Positions 37,971 to 47,789 of a stretch of 64,000 nt of DNA are shown one piece after another. The stretch lies in assembly GCF_032823475.1 (NCBI RefSeq), contig NZ_CP127915.1, forward strand, positions 1,922,001-1,986,000, written 5' to 3'. This DNA comes from Acinetobacter sp. SAAs474. GTDB lineage: Bacteria > Pseudomonadota > Gammaproteobacteria > Pseudomonadales > Moraxellaceae. The translations under genes were made by a program, and so were the position numbers. A model generated the notes under the pieces. It saw nothing but the letters and a program-made list of their open reading frames with translations, ran no database searches and had not been told where the DNA came from. Within the stretch, counting starts at the first letter, position 1. The number at the start of each line of letters is the position of its first letter.

Positions 37971-39029
37971 ATGAATCAATTTATACCATTAACAATAAAA
38001 TCAATTCAGCCTCAGACAGATCAAGCAATTTGTATTGCATTTGAGCTGACAGCAGAACAGCAAAATATCTTTCGCTATCAACCTGGACAGCATTTAACGA
38101 TTCGTCATCTGACCACGACGGGTGAATTACGTCGTTGTTATTCAATTTGTAGTGATCTACAAGAAGATATCAGTATTGCCATTAAGCAAGTTGATCAGGG
38201 GCAATTTTCCACTTGGGCCAATCAACATTTAAAAGTCGGTGATTGTTTAGAAATTATGCCACCTCAAGGCGTTTTTTTTCAAAAGGCTCGTAAACAAGGT
38301 GGACAACATTATTTAGGTTTTGCAGCAGGCAGTGGCATTACGCCTATTTTATCAATTATTAAATCTGTTTTAAATCAGCATTCTGAAACTACTTTTACTT
38401 TGGTATATGGTAACCGCTCTTGGAAACAAACCATGTTTGCTGAGCAAATTATGGATTTAAAAGATCAATATAAGTCACGATTACAGTTAATTAATATCTT
38501 TTCTCGTGAATTAAATGATCAGGATATTTTTAATGGTCGTATTGATGCAGAAAAATTACAGCAGCTTTTTCAGGCTAATTTAATTGTTCCACAAATTGAC
38601 CACGTTTTTGCTTGTGGGCCTGAAGAAATGATGCAGGCGATAGAACAGGTATTGCCTTCTTTAGGGGTGGCGAAAGAGAAGATTCATACTGAGCGTTTTA
38701 ATCGTGGTAGTGCAGCTAAAACATCGGCAGTACCATCACAAAATCGCAATGAGGAAAGCGTGAGTATTATTCTGGATGGACGTGAATTACAGATTGATGT
38801 CTCTGCACAAGATGACAGTATTCTAGATGCCGCACTACGTGCTGGTGCAGATTTACCTTATGCGTGTAAGGGAGGGGTCTGCGCAACCTGTAAATGTAAG
38901 GTACTACAGGGGCAGGTGGATATGGCGGTCAACTATAGTCTGGAAGAAGATGAAATTGCAAAGGGCTATGTATTAAGTTGTCAGGCACGTCCGCTGAGCA
39001 GTGATGTTCGATTGAGTTTTGATCAATAA
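37971..39029 (+). CDS. paaE: Phenylacetyl-CoA epoxidase reductase PaaE
   Basis: A 352-residue oxidoreductase that passes electrons from NADPH to PaaA. The FAD domain (about 1-105) has RRCYSICSD; the NADP domain (about 110-230) has GFAAGSGITPILSI and VFACGPEEMMQAIEQ; the C-terminal plant-type ferredoxin (about 265-352) has the 2Fe-2S ligands in CKGGVCATCKCKVLQG and a distal VLSCQARP. The gap of 63 bases from paaD contains no gene. Confidence 0.96.
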   Translation: MNQFIPLTIKSIQPQTDQAICIAFELTAEQQNIFRYQPGQHLTIRHLTTTGELRRCYSICSDLQEDISIAIKQVDQGQFSTWANQHLKVGDCLEIMPPQGVFFQKARKQGGQHYLGFAAGSGITPILSIIKSVLNQHSETTFTLVYGNRSWKQTMFAEQIMDLKDQYKSRLQLINIFSRELNDQDIFNGRIDAEKLQQLFQANLIVPQIDHVFACGPEEMMQAIEQVLPSLGVAKEKIHTERFNRGSAAKTSAVPSQNRNEESVSIILDGRELQIDVSAQDDSILDAALRAGADLPYACKGGVCATCKCKVLQGQVDMAVNYSLEEDEIAKGYVLSCQARPLSSDVRLSFDQ

Positions 39030-39120
39030 GGTGCAATCAAGTGTATTAAAGCTGATGCAGTACAGCAATCTTGGCTTGCATGCTTTAAATGGATCATGAT
39101 GAAAGAATAGGAATTCTGCT

Positions 39121-39891
39121 ATGCAATATATCAAAATGAATATCATACAGCCTGGTGTGGCATTGATTGAATTAAATCGACCTGAAAAACGTAATGCATT
39201 AAATAATGCGACCTTACAAGAAATTGCAGCGTGTTTGCAACAATGTGATCAAGATGGACAGATTCGCGCTGTGGTGATTACCGGTAATGAGCAATGCTTT
39301 GCTGCGGGAGCGGATTTAAATGAATTGGCTCAACTGGATGTCGTTCGCTTGCAGCAGGATCAACGTCCACAATTGTGGCAAAAAATTGATACTTTTTCAA
39401 AACCATTAATTATGGCTGTCAATGGTTATGCATTTGGTGCTGGATTTGAACTGGCTTTACATGGCGATATTCTGATCACTGGTGATAATGCTCAGTTTGC
39501 ACTGCCTGAAATTGGTTTGGCGATGTTGCCTGGAGCGGGTGGTACACAACGTTTAGCACGTGTTGTTGGTACACAATTGGCGATGCGCTGGGCGATGACA
39601 GGTGAGTTTATTTCTGCAGCAACAGCATTACAACATGGGATAAGCAGCCAAATTTGTCCAGTTGATTTAACACGACAGTATGCGCTAGAGCTGGCTGTCA
39701 AGATTGCACAGCAGGCGCCACTTGCTATTCGGATGATTAAGCAATCATTAAAAACGGTATATGAATTGCCTTTAAGTCAAGGTTTAAAGCTTGAGCGACA
39801 ATACTTTGTATGGTTGGCATCAACGCAAGACCGCCAAGAAGGCATAGATGCTTTTTTAAATAAAAGAAAACCAGTATTTCGAGGTATGTAA
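39121..39891 (+). CDS. paaF: 2,3-dehydroadipyl-CoA hydratase
   Basis: A 256-residue crotonase-fold enzyme. It hydrates 2,3-dehydroadipyl-CoA to 3-hydroxyadipyl-CoA. The oxyanion-hole segments are AFAAGADLNELAQ-like (CFAAGADLNELAQ) and VNGYAFGAGFELALHGD; the catalytic glutamates lie in LPEIGLAMLPGAGGTQRL. The stop overlaps the paaG start by one base (TAATG), so translation is coupled. Confidence 0.93.
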   Translation: MQYIKMNIIQPGVALIELNRPEKRNALNNATLQEIAACLQQCDQDGQIRAVVITGNEQCFAAGADLNELAQLDVVRLQQDQRPQLWQKIDTFSKPLIMAVNGYAFGAGFELALHGDILITGDNAQFALPEIGLAMLPGAGGTQRLARVVGTQLAMRWAMTGEFISAATALQHGISSQICPVDLTRQYALELAVKIAQQAPLAIRMIKQSLKTVYELPLSQGLKLERQYFVWLASTQDRQEGIDAFLNKRKPVFRGM

Positions 39892-40682
39892 TGGATTACC
39901 AAACAATTATCGTCAAAGAACAAAATGCTGTTGGTTATTTAACCTTTAATCGACCAAAGCAACTCAATAGTTTTAATGAAAAGATGCATCAAGAAGTGGC
40001 TGAGGTCTTAAAAGCATGGGCTAAAAATCGTGAGATTCGTGCAGTCGTGATTTCAGCCAGTGGTCGCGGTTTTTGTGCAGGTCAAGATCTTAACGATCGT
40101 GTGGTAGACCCAAATGCAGCAGCACCAGATTTAGGGATATCAATTGAAAAATATTATAATCCACTGATTAAATTAATCACTGCTATGCCAAAACCTGTTA
40201 TATGTGCAGTCAATGGTGTCGCTGCTGGTGCAGGCGCCAATATTGCTTTAGCCTGTGATATTGTCGTTGCAGCACAATCTGCATCATTTATACAGGCATT
40301 TTGTCGCCTAGGCTTGGTACCTGATTCGGGTGGAACATGGTTTTTACCACGTTTAGTGGGGCGTGCTCAGGCGATGGGACTGGCGTTATTGGGCGATAAG
40401 CTAACGGCTGAAAAAGCATTACAATTAGGAATGATTTGGCAAGTTGTTGCAGATGAAGCTTTACAGCAGCAAGTGATCAGTATGGCTGAGCACCTTGCCC
40501 AGCAACCTACTTACGGTTTATCGCTGATTAAAAAAGCATTACATGCTTCTGCTGATAATCATTTAGAAGATCAATTAAATTTGGAAAGGGATTTACAGCG
40601 TTTGGCTGGGCGTTCGCATGATTATAAAGAGGGGGTACAAGCATTTATGCAAAAGCGCCCACCACAATATAAAGGATGTTAA
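39891..40682 (+). CDS. paaG: 1,2-epoxyphenylacetyl-CoA isomerase
   Basis: A 263-residue crotonase-fold isomerase that converts the ring epoxide to oxepin-CoA. It has GFCAGQDLNDRVVD and VNGVAAGAGANIALACDIV (oxyanion hole), then AFCRLGLVPDSGGTWFLPRLVG, where Asp replaces the hydratase glutamate, as in PaaG/PaaB isomerases. This feature and gene order separate it from paaF. It ends three bases before paaH. Confidence 0.94.
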   Translation: MDYQTIIVKEQNAVGYLTFNRPKQLNSFNEKMHQEVAEVLKAWAKNREIRAVVISASGRGFCAGQDLNDRVVDPNAAAPDLGISIEKYYNPLIKLITAMPKPVICAVNGVAAGAGANIALACDIVVAAQSASFIQAFCRLGLVPDSGGTWFLPRLVGRAQAMGLALLGDKLTAEKALQLGMIWQVVADEALQQQVISMAEHLAQQPTYGLSLIKKALHASADNHLEDQLNLERDLQRLAGRSHDYKEGVQAFMQKRPPQYKGC

Positions 40683-40685
40683 GCG

Positions 40686-42242
40686 ATGCAAAAAATCAAA
40701 TTACAACAGGCGAAAATTGCCGTGATTGGTGCGGGTACCATGGGAACAGGTATTGCACAATTGGCCGCGATGAATGGCCATCAAGTGGTGCTTTTTGATG
40801 TTGATCAGCAGCAAGCTCAACATGCTTTAACACGTTTGTCGTTACAGTTAAATCAACGTGTGCAGGCCGGTAAAATGTCAGCACAATTGGTGGCCGATAT
40901 TTTTGCTCATTTAACTGTTGTGGAGCAATTGAGTGCTTTAGCAGATGTTGATGTCATTATTGAAGCGATTGTAGAAAAAAAAGAAATCAAACAGGCATTA
41001 TTTCAGCAGCTGGCAGATATCTGTAGTGAACAGACTATTTTTGCCTCGAATACGTCTTCAATTTCGATTACTGCGCTTGCAGCTACGATCCCTCATCCTG
41101 AACGTGTGATTGGACTGCATTTTTTTAATCCTGCACCAGTGATGAAGTTGGTTGAAATTATTTCTGGTTTGCAAAGCTCAGCCGTGATTGCAGAGCATTT
41201 ATGCCAATTGATGCAGTCTTGGAACAAGGTTGCAGTAAAAGCCAAGTCAACACCAGGCTTTATTGTGAATCGTGTTGCCCGTCCTTATTATGCAGAAGCT
41301 TTTCGCGCTTTAGAAGAGCATGTGACAGCCCCTGAACAATTAGACTATCTGATGCGTGAGTGTGGTGGTTTTGCCATGGGTCCTTGTGAGTTGACGGATT
41401 TAATTGGACAGGATGTTAATTTCTCGGTGACACAAAGTGTTTATCATGCTTTTTTTGATGAACCACGTTATCGGCCTTCTTTACTACAGCAACAATTGGT
41501 TGATGCAGGATGCTATGGTCGTAAATCACAGCAAGGATTTTATCGTTATCATCAAGGCACAATGATCCCGCAATATCAACCACCAAGTTTAAAAATAGCT
41601 GTGTCAGAACAGATCAAAATTGTCGTTAAAGGTGCTTGGTTGACATGTTTAGGATTGATTGAGCGTTTACAACAGTGTCCTGATGTTGAACTTGAGTTTG
41701 AAGCTGCACGACAAGATGAAATTTTGATTGATGGATTATCATTACGTCTTACTCGGGGAGAATCCGTCGAACTTGACTATACTCAGCAGAAAGTTGTACT
41801 GATGGACTGGCACTGTGACTGGCAATCTGCCAAGAGTATCACGGTGACTGCTTCACCAGCATGTAGCACTTTCGATCTCAATCAAATCAATATGCTATTT
41901 ACAGCACTGAATGTGATACCTATTTGGAGTCGTGATTATCCAGGGTTTTATGTTTTACGTACAATTGCGATGTTGGTCAATGAAGCCTGCGAAGCCGTAT
42001 TACACCAAGTAGCATCTGAACAAGATATTGATTTAGCAATGAAATATGGCGTTAACTATCCTCAAGGGCCATTTGAATGGGCAACCAAGATCGGTTATCA
42101 CGTTATTTTAGAAATTTTAAAAAATATCTATCGTATTTATGGTGAGGAGCGTTATAGGCCAAGTCTGTATTTACAAAAGAAAGTGGCATTAGGATGGCCA
42201 CAAAATGCTGGACAAAACCAGCCATTAAAAGTCGCTGGCTAA
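40686..42242 (+). CDS. paaH: 3-hydroxyadipyl-CoA dehydrogenase
   Basis: A 518-residue NAD-dependent dehydrogenase with duplicated C-terminal domains. It oxidises 3-hydroxyadipyl-CoA to 3-oxoadipyl-CoA. The Rossmann start is IAVIGAGTMGTGIAQLAAMNG; ASNTSSISITALAA and PERVIGLHFFNPAPVMKLVEII hold the catalytic His/Ser area; PGFIVNRVARPYYAEA begins the first 3HCDH domain, and a second related domain lies at about 400-500. The length matches the PaaH/PaaC long form (about 475-515). Confidence 0.96.
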   Translation: MQKIKLQQAKIAVIGAGTMGTGIAQLAAMNGHQVVLFDVDQQQAQHALTRLSLQLNQRVQAGKMSAQLVADIFAHLTVVEQLSALADVDVIIEAIVEKKEIKQALFQQLADICSEQTIFASNTSSISITALAATIPHPERVIGLHFFNPAPVMKLVEIISGLQSSAVIAEHLCQLMQSWNKVAVKAKSTPGFIVNRVARPYYAEAFRALEEHVTAPEQLDYLMRECGGFAMGPCELTDLIGQDVNFSVTQSVYHAFFDEPRYRPSLLQQQLVDAGCYGRKSQQGFYRYHQGTMIPQYQPPSLKIAVSEQIKIVVKGAWLTCLGLIERLQQCPDVELEFEAARQDEILIDGLSLRLTRGESVELDYTQQKVVLMDWHCDWQSAKSITVTASPACSTFDLNQINMLFTALNVIPIWSRDYPGFYVLRTIAMLVNEACEAVLHQVASEQDIDLAMKYGVNYPQGPFEWATKIGYHVILEILKNIYRIYGEERYRPSLYLQKKVALGWPQNAGQNQPLKVAG

Positions 42243-42252
42243 AGGAAAATCA

Positions 42253-43464
42253 ATGCAACAGGTTTATATTTTTGATGCAATTCGTACCCCGATTGGTCGT
42301 TACGCAGGAAGCTTGAGTCAAATTCGTAGTGATGATTTGGCGGCATTACCGATTAACTATTTATATCAGCGACATCCTCAATTGCCTTGGGCAGAGTTAG
42401 ATGAAGTGATTTTAGGTTGTGCGAATCAGGCTGGTGAAGATAATCGCAACGTTGCTCGTATGGCAGCATTATTGGCTGGGTTACCCGATTCTGTTCCCGC
42501 ATTAACGGTCAATCGTTTATGTGCCTCAGGACTGGATGCCATTGGTCTGGCAGCACGTTCAATTAAGGCTGGTGAAGCACAATTTATTTTGGCAGGTGGG
42601 GTGGAGTCGATGAGTCGAGCACCTTTTGTACAAGCCAAACCAGTGACGGCATTTAGTCGCAGCCCTGAAATTTATGATACGACTATCGGTTGGCGCTTTA
42701 TTAATGCAAAGTTTAAAGCCCAGTTTGGTGTGGATAGTATGCCAGAAACGGCAGAACACGTGGCGCAAAAATTTGCGGTGAATCGTAAAGATCAGGATTT
42801 ATTTGCTTATCGTAGTCAACAAAAAGCGGCACATGCACAGCGTAATGGTATTCTGGCTGAAGAAATTTTACCTGTGACAGTGGCAATCAATCGCCAACAA
42901 ACTGTGACCATTACAGCTGATGAGCATCCACGTGCAGATACCACATTAGAAACTTTAGCAAGTTTAAAAACGCCATTTCGTGCAGTTGATGGTTCTGTCA
43001 CTGCAGGCAATGCATCTGGTGTGAATGATGGTGCTGCATGTGTATTACTGGGTAATCAGGCCTTTGCGGATCGCTATGGTTTACCACCATTGGTCCGTGT
43101 GGTGGCAATGGCAAGTGCTGGTGTTGAAGCAAAATATATGGGTATTGGCCCTGTTCCTGCAGTGCATAAAGTATTGCAGCATAGTGGCTTAACTTTAGCG
43201 CAAATGGATGTGATTGAACTCAATGAAGCGTTTGCAGCGCAAGCACTTGCCGTCATTCGGGAATTGGGTTTAGCGGATGATGATCAACGAATTAATCCTA
43301 ATGGCGGAGCCATTGCATTGGGACATCCTTTAGGTATGAGTGGTACCCGATTGGTGATCACTGCGATGAAGGAATTAAAACGCCGTCAAGGAAAATATGC
43401 ATTGTGTACCATGTGTGTTGGTGTTGGACAAGGTGTAGCATTAATTCTGGAAAATGTAGATTAA
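42253..43464 (+). CDS. paaJ: 3-oxoadipyl-CoA thiolase
   Basis: A 403-residue thiolase that cleaves 3-oxoadipyl-CoA to succinyl-CoA and acetyl-CoA, ending the pathway. The acylated Cys is in [20 protein letters not shown] (about Cys90); the catalytic His and second Cys are in [18 protein letters not shown] and [17 protein letters not shown]. PcaF catalyses the same reaction in the protocatechuate pathway; the paa context decides the name. It follows paaH by 10 bases. Confidence 0.94.
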   Translation: MQQVYIFDAIRTPIGRYAGSLSQIRSDDLAALPINYLYQRHPQLPWAELDEVILGCANQAGEDNRNVARMAALLAGLPDSVPALTVNRLCASGLDAIGLAARSIKAGEAQFILAGGVESMSRAPFVQAKPVTAFSRSPEIYDTTIGWRFINAKFKAQFGVDSMPETAEHVAQKFAVNRKDQDLFAYRSQQKAAHAQRNGILAEEILPVTVAINRQQTVTITADEHPRADTTLETLASLKTPFRAVDGSVTAGNASGVNDGAACVLLGNQAFADRYGLPPLVRVVAMASAGVEAKYMGIGPVPAVHKVLQHSGLTLAQMDVIELNEAFAAQALAVIRELGLADDDQRINPNGGAIALGHPLGMSGTRLVITAMKELKRRQGKYALCTMCVGVGQGVALILENVD

Positions 43465-43521
43465 TTAGCGGATTGATAAAATGGAATATGCAGTCAGGAC
43501 GACTGCAACAGGAGTGGAAAA

Positions 43522-44814
43522 ATGAACAATAATGCGATGGAAAAAATTGAAACGGCTTCGATAGATGAGCTGCGTAGTGTACAGGTTGAACGGATTAAAA
43601 AAACCTTACACCACGCTTATGCAAATAGTTCGGTTTATCGTCAAAAATTTGATGCGCTAGGCGTACATCCGGATGATTTTAAATCATTACAGGATTTGGC
43701 CAAATTTCCATTTACCACCAAACAGGATTTAAGAGACCATTATCCGTTTGGGATGTTTGCTGTACCACAGGAGCAGATTGTACGTATTCATGCTTCATCT
43801 GGCACAACAGGTCAACCAACCGTGGTCGGGTATACGCAGCATGATTTAAATATCTGGGCTGATGTTGTTGCACGTTCATTACGTGCTGCAGGTTTAACAC
43901 ATAAAGATACTATTCAGGTTTCTTATGGCTATGGATTATTTACCGGAGGCTTAGGTGCACATTATGGTGTAGAACGTTTAGGTGCCACCGTAATTCCAAT
44001 GTCTGGTGGACAAACCGAGCGTCAGGCACAATTAATTCATGATTTTAAACCCACTGCATTAATGGTGACACCTTCATACTGTCTAAATATCATTGAAGCA
44101 TTAGAAAATAAGTTTGGTAGTGCAAAAGATTGCTCTATTCACACTGGAATATTTGGTGCCGAGCCTTGGACGCATGAAATGCGTAAGGAAATTGAAGAAC
44201 GTTTGGGGATTAATGCACTGGATATTTATGGACTGTCTGAAGTGATGGGACCAGGTGTAGCGATGGAGTGTCTGGAATCGAAAGATGGACCGACCATTTG
44301 GGAAGACCATTTTTATCCAGAAATTATTCATCCTGAAACTGGCGAGGTTTTAGCAGATGGTGAATTTGGTGAGTTAGTGTTTACCACTATTACCAAAGAA
44401 GGGATGCCTGTGATTCGTTATCGTACACGCGATTTAACACGTTTATTACCAGGGACTGCACGGTCAATGCGTCGGATGGATAAAATTATGGGGCGTAGCG
44501 ATGATATGATGATTATTCGTGGTGTCAATGTATTCCCTTCGCAAATTGAAGAGCAAATTTTACAAATTCCACAACTGATTGCCAATTATCAAATCCAGAT
44601 TTGTAAACATAAGCATCTTGATACATTGCATATCCGGACTGAAATGCGTAAAAATAGTCATGCAACCATGGCCAATCAACTCGAACATCAGTTGAAAACA
44701 CAAATTAAAACCATGGTGGGGATTAGTGTGAGTGTTGAAGTGTTACCGGAAGGTAGTTTACCTCGTTCAGAAGGCAAAGCTCAGCGTGTATTTGATATTC
44801 GTCAGTCGGCATAA
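43522..44814 (+). CDS. paaK: Phenylacetate-CoA ligase
   Basis: A 430-residue AMP-forming ligase that activates phenylacetate with ATP and CoA, the entry step of the pathway. The P-loop-like motif IHASSGTTGQPTVVGYT, the DIYGLSEVMGPG motif, and MIIRGVNVFPSQIE (C-terminal lid) identify it as PaaK. Residues 1-60 form the short N-terminal helical part typical of the family. It is preceded by GGAG and followed by a strong terminator before paaX. Confidence 0.97.
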   Translation: MNNNAMEKIETASIDELRSVQVERIKKTLHHAYANSSVYRQKFDALGVHPDDFKSLQDLAKFPFTTKQDLRDHYPFGMFAVPQEQIVRIHASSGTTGQPTVVGYTQHDLNIWADVVARSLRAAGLTHKDTIQVSYGYGLFTGGLGAHYGVERLGATVIPMSGGQTERQAQLIHDFKPTALMVTPSYCLNIIEALENKFGSAKDCSIHTGIFGAEPWTHEMRKEIEERLGINALDIYGLSEVMGPGVAMECLESKDGPTIWEDHFYPEIIHPETGEVLADGEFGELVFTTITKEGMPVIRYRTRDLTRLLPGTARSMRRMDKIMGRSDDMMIIRGVNVFPSQIEEQILQIPQLIANYQIQICKHKHLDTLHIRTEMRKNSHATMANQLEHQLKTQIKTMVGISVSVEVLPEGSLPRSEGKAQRVFDIRQSA

Positions 44815-44819
44815 ACTTC

Positions 44820-44850
44820 AATTGGATGATATATGGTATATCATCCAATT
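44820..44850 (+). terminator. Terminator between paaK and paaX
   Basis: AATTGGATGATATA (44820-44833) and TATATCATCCAATT (44837-44850) form a perfect 14-bp stem with a TGG loop, followed by TTTATC. It begins five bases after the paaK stop. Confidence 0.85.
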
Positions 44851-44873
44851 TTTATCAGGTAAATTGAAGCGTA

Positions 44874-45815
44874 ATGAATCTAAAACTAAAACAAGCGATT
44901 GATGATTTTATTCAACATGAGGCCTTGAGTGGGACCTCATTGGTGATGACCATTTTTGGTGACAGTATTTTTCATCGTGGCGGGATTATCAGTCTTGCCA
45001 GCCTGATTCAATTAATGGAAGTTTTTGGTTTTAATGAGCGTTCAGTACGTACAGCCGTATTCCGTTTGGTGCAAAATGGTTGGCTGATTTCAGAAAAAAT
45101 TGGCCGGACCAGCTATTATCGTATCACTGAAAGTAGTCGTCAGCGATTTATGACTGCGGATCAAAAAATATATAGTTTCCAACATCATGAATGGGATAAA
45201 AAGTGGGACTTAGTATTATTAAGTTCAGTCGAGTTAGAAAATAAAATAATTTTAAAAAAAGAATTAGAGTGGCTTGGTTTTGCCAATATTGCCACCAATG
45301 TCATGGCTTATCCCGGCTGTGATCAGGCCAAATTGCAGACCTTATTACTCAATTTAAAAATGACCGATCAGGTGGTCATTTTTAGGGCAGAGACGTTACA
45401 GTTTTGGCAAGAATCATTCCCAACCATTAAGCGTATGGTTGAAATCAATTGGCCTGTGTCTGAATTACATCAACGCTATGAGAAATTTATTGGTGACTTC
45501 CGTGAATTTTTTAACCTGATTCAGCAAAGTGATGATTGTAGCCCAAGCCAAGCGTTCCAGATTCGTATTTTATTGATTCATCAATATCGTAGAATTTTAC
45601 TCAAAGATCCAAATTTACCATTTGAGTTGTTGCCCTCAAATTGGCTGGCTTTAATTGCGCGAAACTTAAGTAATAATCTATACCAACAGGTCTTTAGCGC
45701 TGCTGATGAATTTTTTATTGAATTTGCACGTACAGCAGAAGGATCTATGCCACCAGTACATCCACAGTTTTATAAACGTTTTGGTGGTTTAAAACTAGAA
45801 TCATTACATGATTGA
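44874..45815 (+). CDS. paaX: Phenylacetic acid degradation repressor PaaX
   Basis: A 313-residue GntR-like regulator. PaaX represses the paa promoters until phenylacetyl-CoA binds. The N-terminal winged helix (SGTSLVMTIFGDSIFHRGG and ERSVRTAVFRLVQNGWLI) is PF07848; the C-terminal domain (about 185-270, LIHQYRRILLKDPNLPFELLP) is the PaaX-type PF08223. It follows the operon terminator by 23 bases, so it can be made by read-through. Its likely operators are discussed with the paaZ-paaA region. Confidence 0.95.
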   Translation: MNLKLKQAIDDFIQHEALSGTSLVMTIFGDSIFHRGGIISLASLIQLMEVFGFNERSVRTAVFRLVQNGWLISEKIGRTSYYRITESSRQRFMTADQKIYSFQHHEWDKKWDLVLLSSVELENKIILKKELEWLGFANIATNVMAYPGCDQAKLQTLLLNLKMTDQVVIFRAETLQFWQESFPTIKRMVEINWPVSELHQRYEKFIGDFREFFNLIQQSDDCSPSQAFQIRILLIHQYRRILLKDPNLPFELLPSNWLALIARNLSNNLYQQVFSAADEFFIEFARTAEGSMPPVHPQFYKRFGGLKLESLHD

Positions 45816-45862
45816 ATAACTTGTAATATTAAGATTAACCTAGAAAATTTCAAGGAAATGAA

Positions 45863-46465
45863 ATGCCATGTTATGCCATTGATGGGGTAATCCCTGTTGT
45901 CAGTCCGCTTGCGTATGTACATCCAACAGCTGTATTAATAGGTGATGTGATCATTGAAGCGGGTGTTTATATTGGTCCTTTTGCATCATTAAGAGCAGAT
46001 TTTGGTCGAATTCATATTAAAGAAAATGCCAATGTACAAGATTCGTGTGTAATTCATGGCTTTGGCCAAAGTATTACCTTGGTTGAACGTTATGGTCATA
46101 TTGGCCATAGCGCCATTTTACATGGCTGTATCATTGGTGAACATGTACTTGTCGGCATGAATAGCGTAATTTTGGATGAGGCTGAAATTGGTGCTTATAG
46201 TATTGTTGGCGCCAATAGTACAGTGAAAGCCAAAGCCAAAATTCCAGAAAATGTATTACTCTTGGGTAGTCCTGCGCGTATTATTCGTCCATTAGAGCAA
46301 AAAGAGCGAGATTGGAAACGTCATGGTACTGAACAATATATTCAATTAACCCAGCGTTGTTTACATCATTTTGAAGAAGTGCAACCCTTGCAAGAAGATT
46401 CAAGTGAAAGATTGACTTATCAAGATTTTAATTTAGATGACTATTCAATTAAGAAAAATAGTTAG
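45863..46465 (+). CDS. paaY: Gamma-carbonic-anhydrase-fold protein PaaY (thioesterase)
   Basis: A 200-residue left-handed beta-helix protein of the gamma-carbonic anhydrase/CaiE type. In E. coli PaaY hydrolyses dead-end ring-derived CoA thioesters, protecting the phenylacetate pathway. Hexapeptide turns run from VHPTAVLIGDVIIEAG to IGAYSIVGANSTVKAKA; metal-ligand His are in SCVIHGFGQ and GHIGHSAILHG. It is 47 bases after paaX, the same order as in E. coli. Since paaI is not found, PaaY may be the only housekeeping thioesterase here. Confidence 0.94.
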   Translation: MPCYAIDGVIPVVSPLAYVHPTAVLIGDVIIEAGVYIGPFASLRADFGRIHIKENANVQDSCVIHGFGQSITLVERYGHIGHSAILHGCIIGEHVLVGMNSVILDEAEIGAYSIVGANSTVKAKAKIPENVLLLGSPARIIRPLEQKERDWKRHGTEQYIQLTQRCLHHFEEVQPLQEDSSERLTYQDFNLDDYSIKKNS

Positions 46466-46782
46466 TACTGATATGGTGATGAGGAGATCGGCATTGATAG
46501 GATTTCAATTCCGATCCTAACTAAACGTATTGATGGGGGAGTTTAACGATTATAAGTATGGTTCATCATGGTTGAGCACAATAGGTTTGCTACCTGAGTC
46601 AGGTGATGTTATAGAATCATCAATCATTTATATCGGTTTGTTTGCTTATTATTTTTGAAATTTTTTATAGCGTGATATTGAGATGGGAGCCCAAAATTGA
46701 TTTGACGGCAATCATCAGTATACGCGTTCGTTATTCAGTTGTTATTCTGATTATATGCGATATCAAATCATAGGATTACGAT
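46466..46782. other. Intergenic between paaY and the deacetylase
   Basis: No gene seen in 317 bases. An imperfect hairpin GATCGG(C)ATTG with CAAT(T)CCGATC just after paaY (about 46486-46516) could end the paa transcript, but there is no U-tract. No clear promoter for the deacetylase was found. Confidence 0.35.
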
Positions 46783-47691
46783 ATGTTGCAAAAAATGCTG
46801 TTAGGTCTGTGTCTATGTTTATCAGATGTTGCACTGGCAAAAAGCTTAGCATTAAGTTTTGATGATGGTTTAGATCCATTGACTTATCCAGCAGCGCAGC
46901 ATGTTAACCACACCATTTTACAAACCTTAAAACAAAATAAAATTCATGCAATTATTTATCCGAGTATAAGTAAAATTGGTAGCACGGAAGGATTAAATTT
47001 AATTTCAGAATGGGGTAAACAAGGGCATCGTATTGGTAATCATGGCAATCTACATCTCAATCTAAATAAAAATGAAGTAAATTTATCTGATTATTTAAAC
47101 GATATGCAACACGCTCATCAGGTGTTTTCTGCATTAGAAGGATTTGTACCACGCTATCGTTTTCCATTTCTTAAAGAGGGAAATACGTTAGAAAAAAGAC
47201 AAGGAGTAAGAACGTGGCTGAGTACGCATCATTATCAATCCGGTGCAGTAAGTATTGATGCAAGTGATTGGTATTACAACCAGTTATTTTTAAAATATCA
47301 GCAAGAAAATGATCAAGCTCGCTTGGAAAAGTTAAAACGGGCCTATATTTTTCATCTACTTGACCGGGCAAAATATTATGATCATTTAGCCTTACAAACA
47401 TTAGGGCGATCGCCAAAACATGTATTGTTACTGCATGTCAGAGCAATTAATGCGGCTTGGTTAGAGGATATAATTTATTCTTTTCAGAAAGATGGTTGGC
47501 AATTCATTGATAGTGATACAGCTTATCAAGATACGATTTATCATATTCAACCGAATCTATTACCTGCTGGTGAAAGTATTATATGGAGTATTGCACAGAT
47601 TTATGGTGTCAAAAATTTACGTTATCCCGCAGAAGATGCACCATATGAGTATAGTAACTTGATTCAGCATGGTTTAAATATTGAAAAATAA
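46783..47691 (+). CDS. Secreted polysaccharide deacetylase-family protein
   Basis: A 302-residue protein. The signal peptide MLQKMLLGLCLCLSDVALA is followed at once by the NodB-fold start LALSFDDGLDP with the catalytic and metal-binding Asp pair (27, 28). GNHGNLHLNL supplies the HxxxH zinc ligands; RYRFPFLKEG and LLLHVRAINAAWL are motifs 3 and 5. All key NodB motifs are therefore present. It should remove N-acetyl (or another acyl group) from a cell-surface sugar polymer in the periplasm. No capsule, PNAG or peptidoglycan gene is adjacent, so the target is open. AGGA precedes the ATG. Confidence 0.85.
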   Translation: MLQKMLLGLCLCLSDVALAKSLALSFDDGLDPLTYPAAQHVNHTILQTLKQNKIHAIIYPSISKIGSTEGLNLISEWGKQGHRIGNHGNLHLNLNKNEVNLSDYLNDMQHAHQVFSALEGFVPRYRFPFLKEGNTLEKRQGVRTWLSTHHYQSGAVSIDASDWYYNQLFLKYQQENDQARLEKLKRAYIFHLLDRAKYYDHLALQTLGRSPKHVLLLHVRAINAAWLEDIIYSFQKDGWQFIDSDTAYQDTIYHIQPNLLPAGESIIWSIAQIYGVKNLRYPAEDAPYEYSNLIQHGLNIEK

Positions 47692-47789
47692 GTATCTAGT
47701 TTCAGTGACGCTCAAGTTGAGCTCATGGATATCACATTATTGATCATGCCATGAGATTAAAACATAATGTCACAGCATGATATTTACGA

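Noticed and set aside
44821..44850. Hairpin after paaK as a mobile-element end
   Set aside because: A perfect short stem with a T-tract directly after a stop codon is better explained as a terminator.
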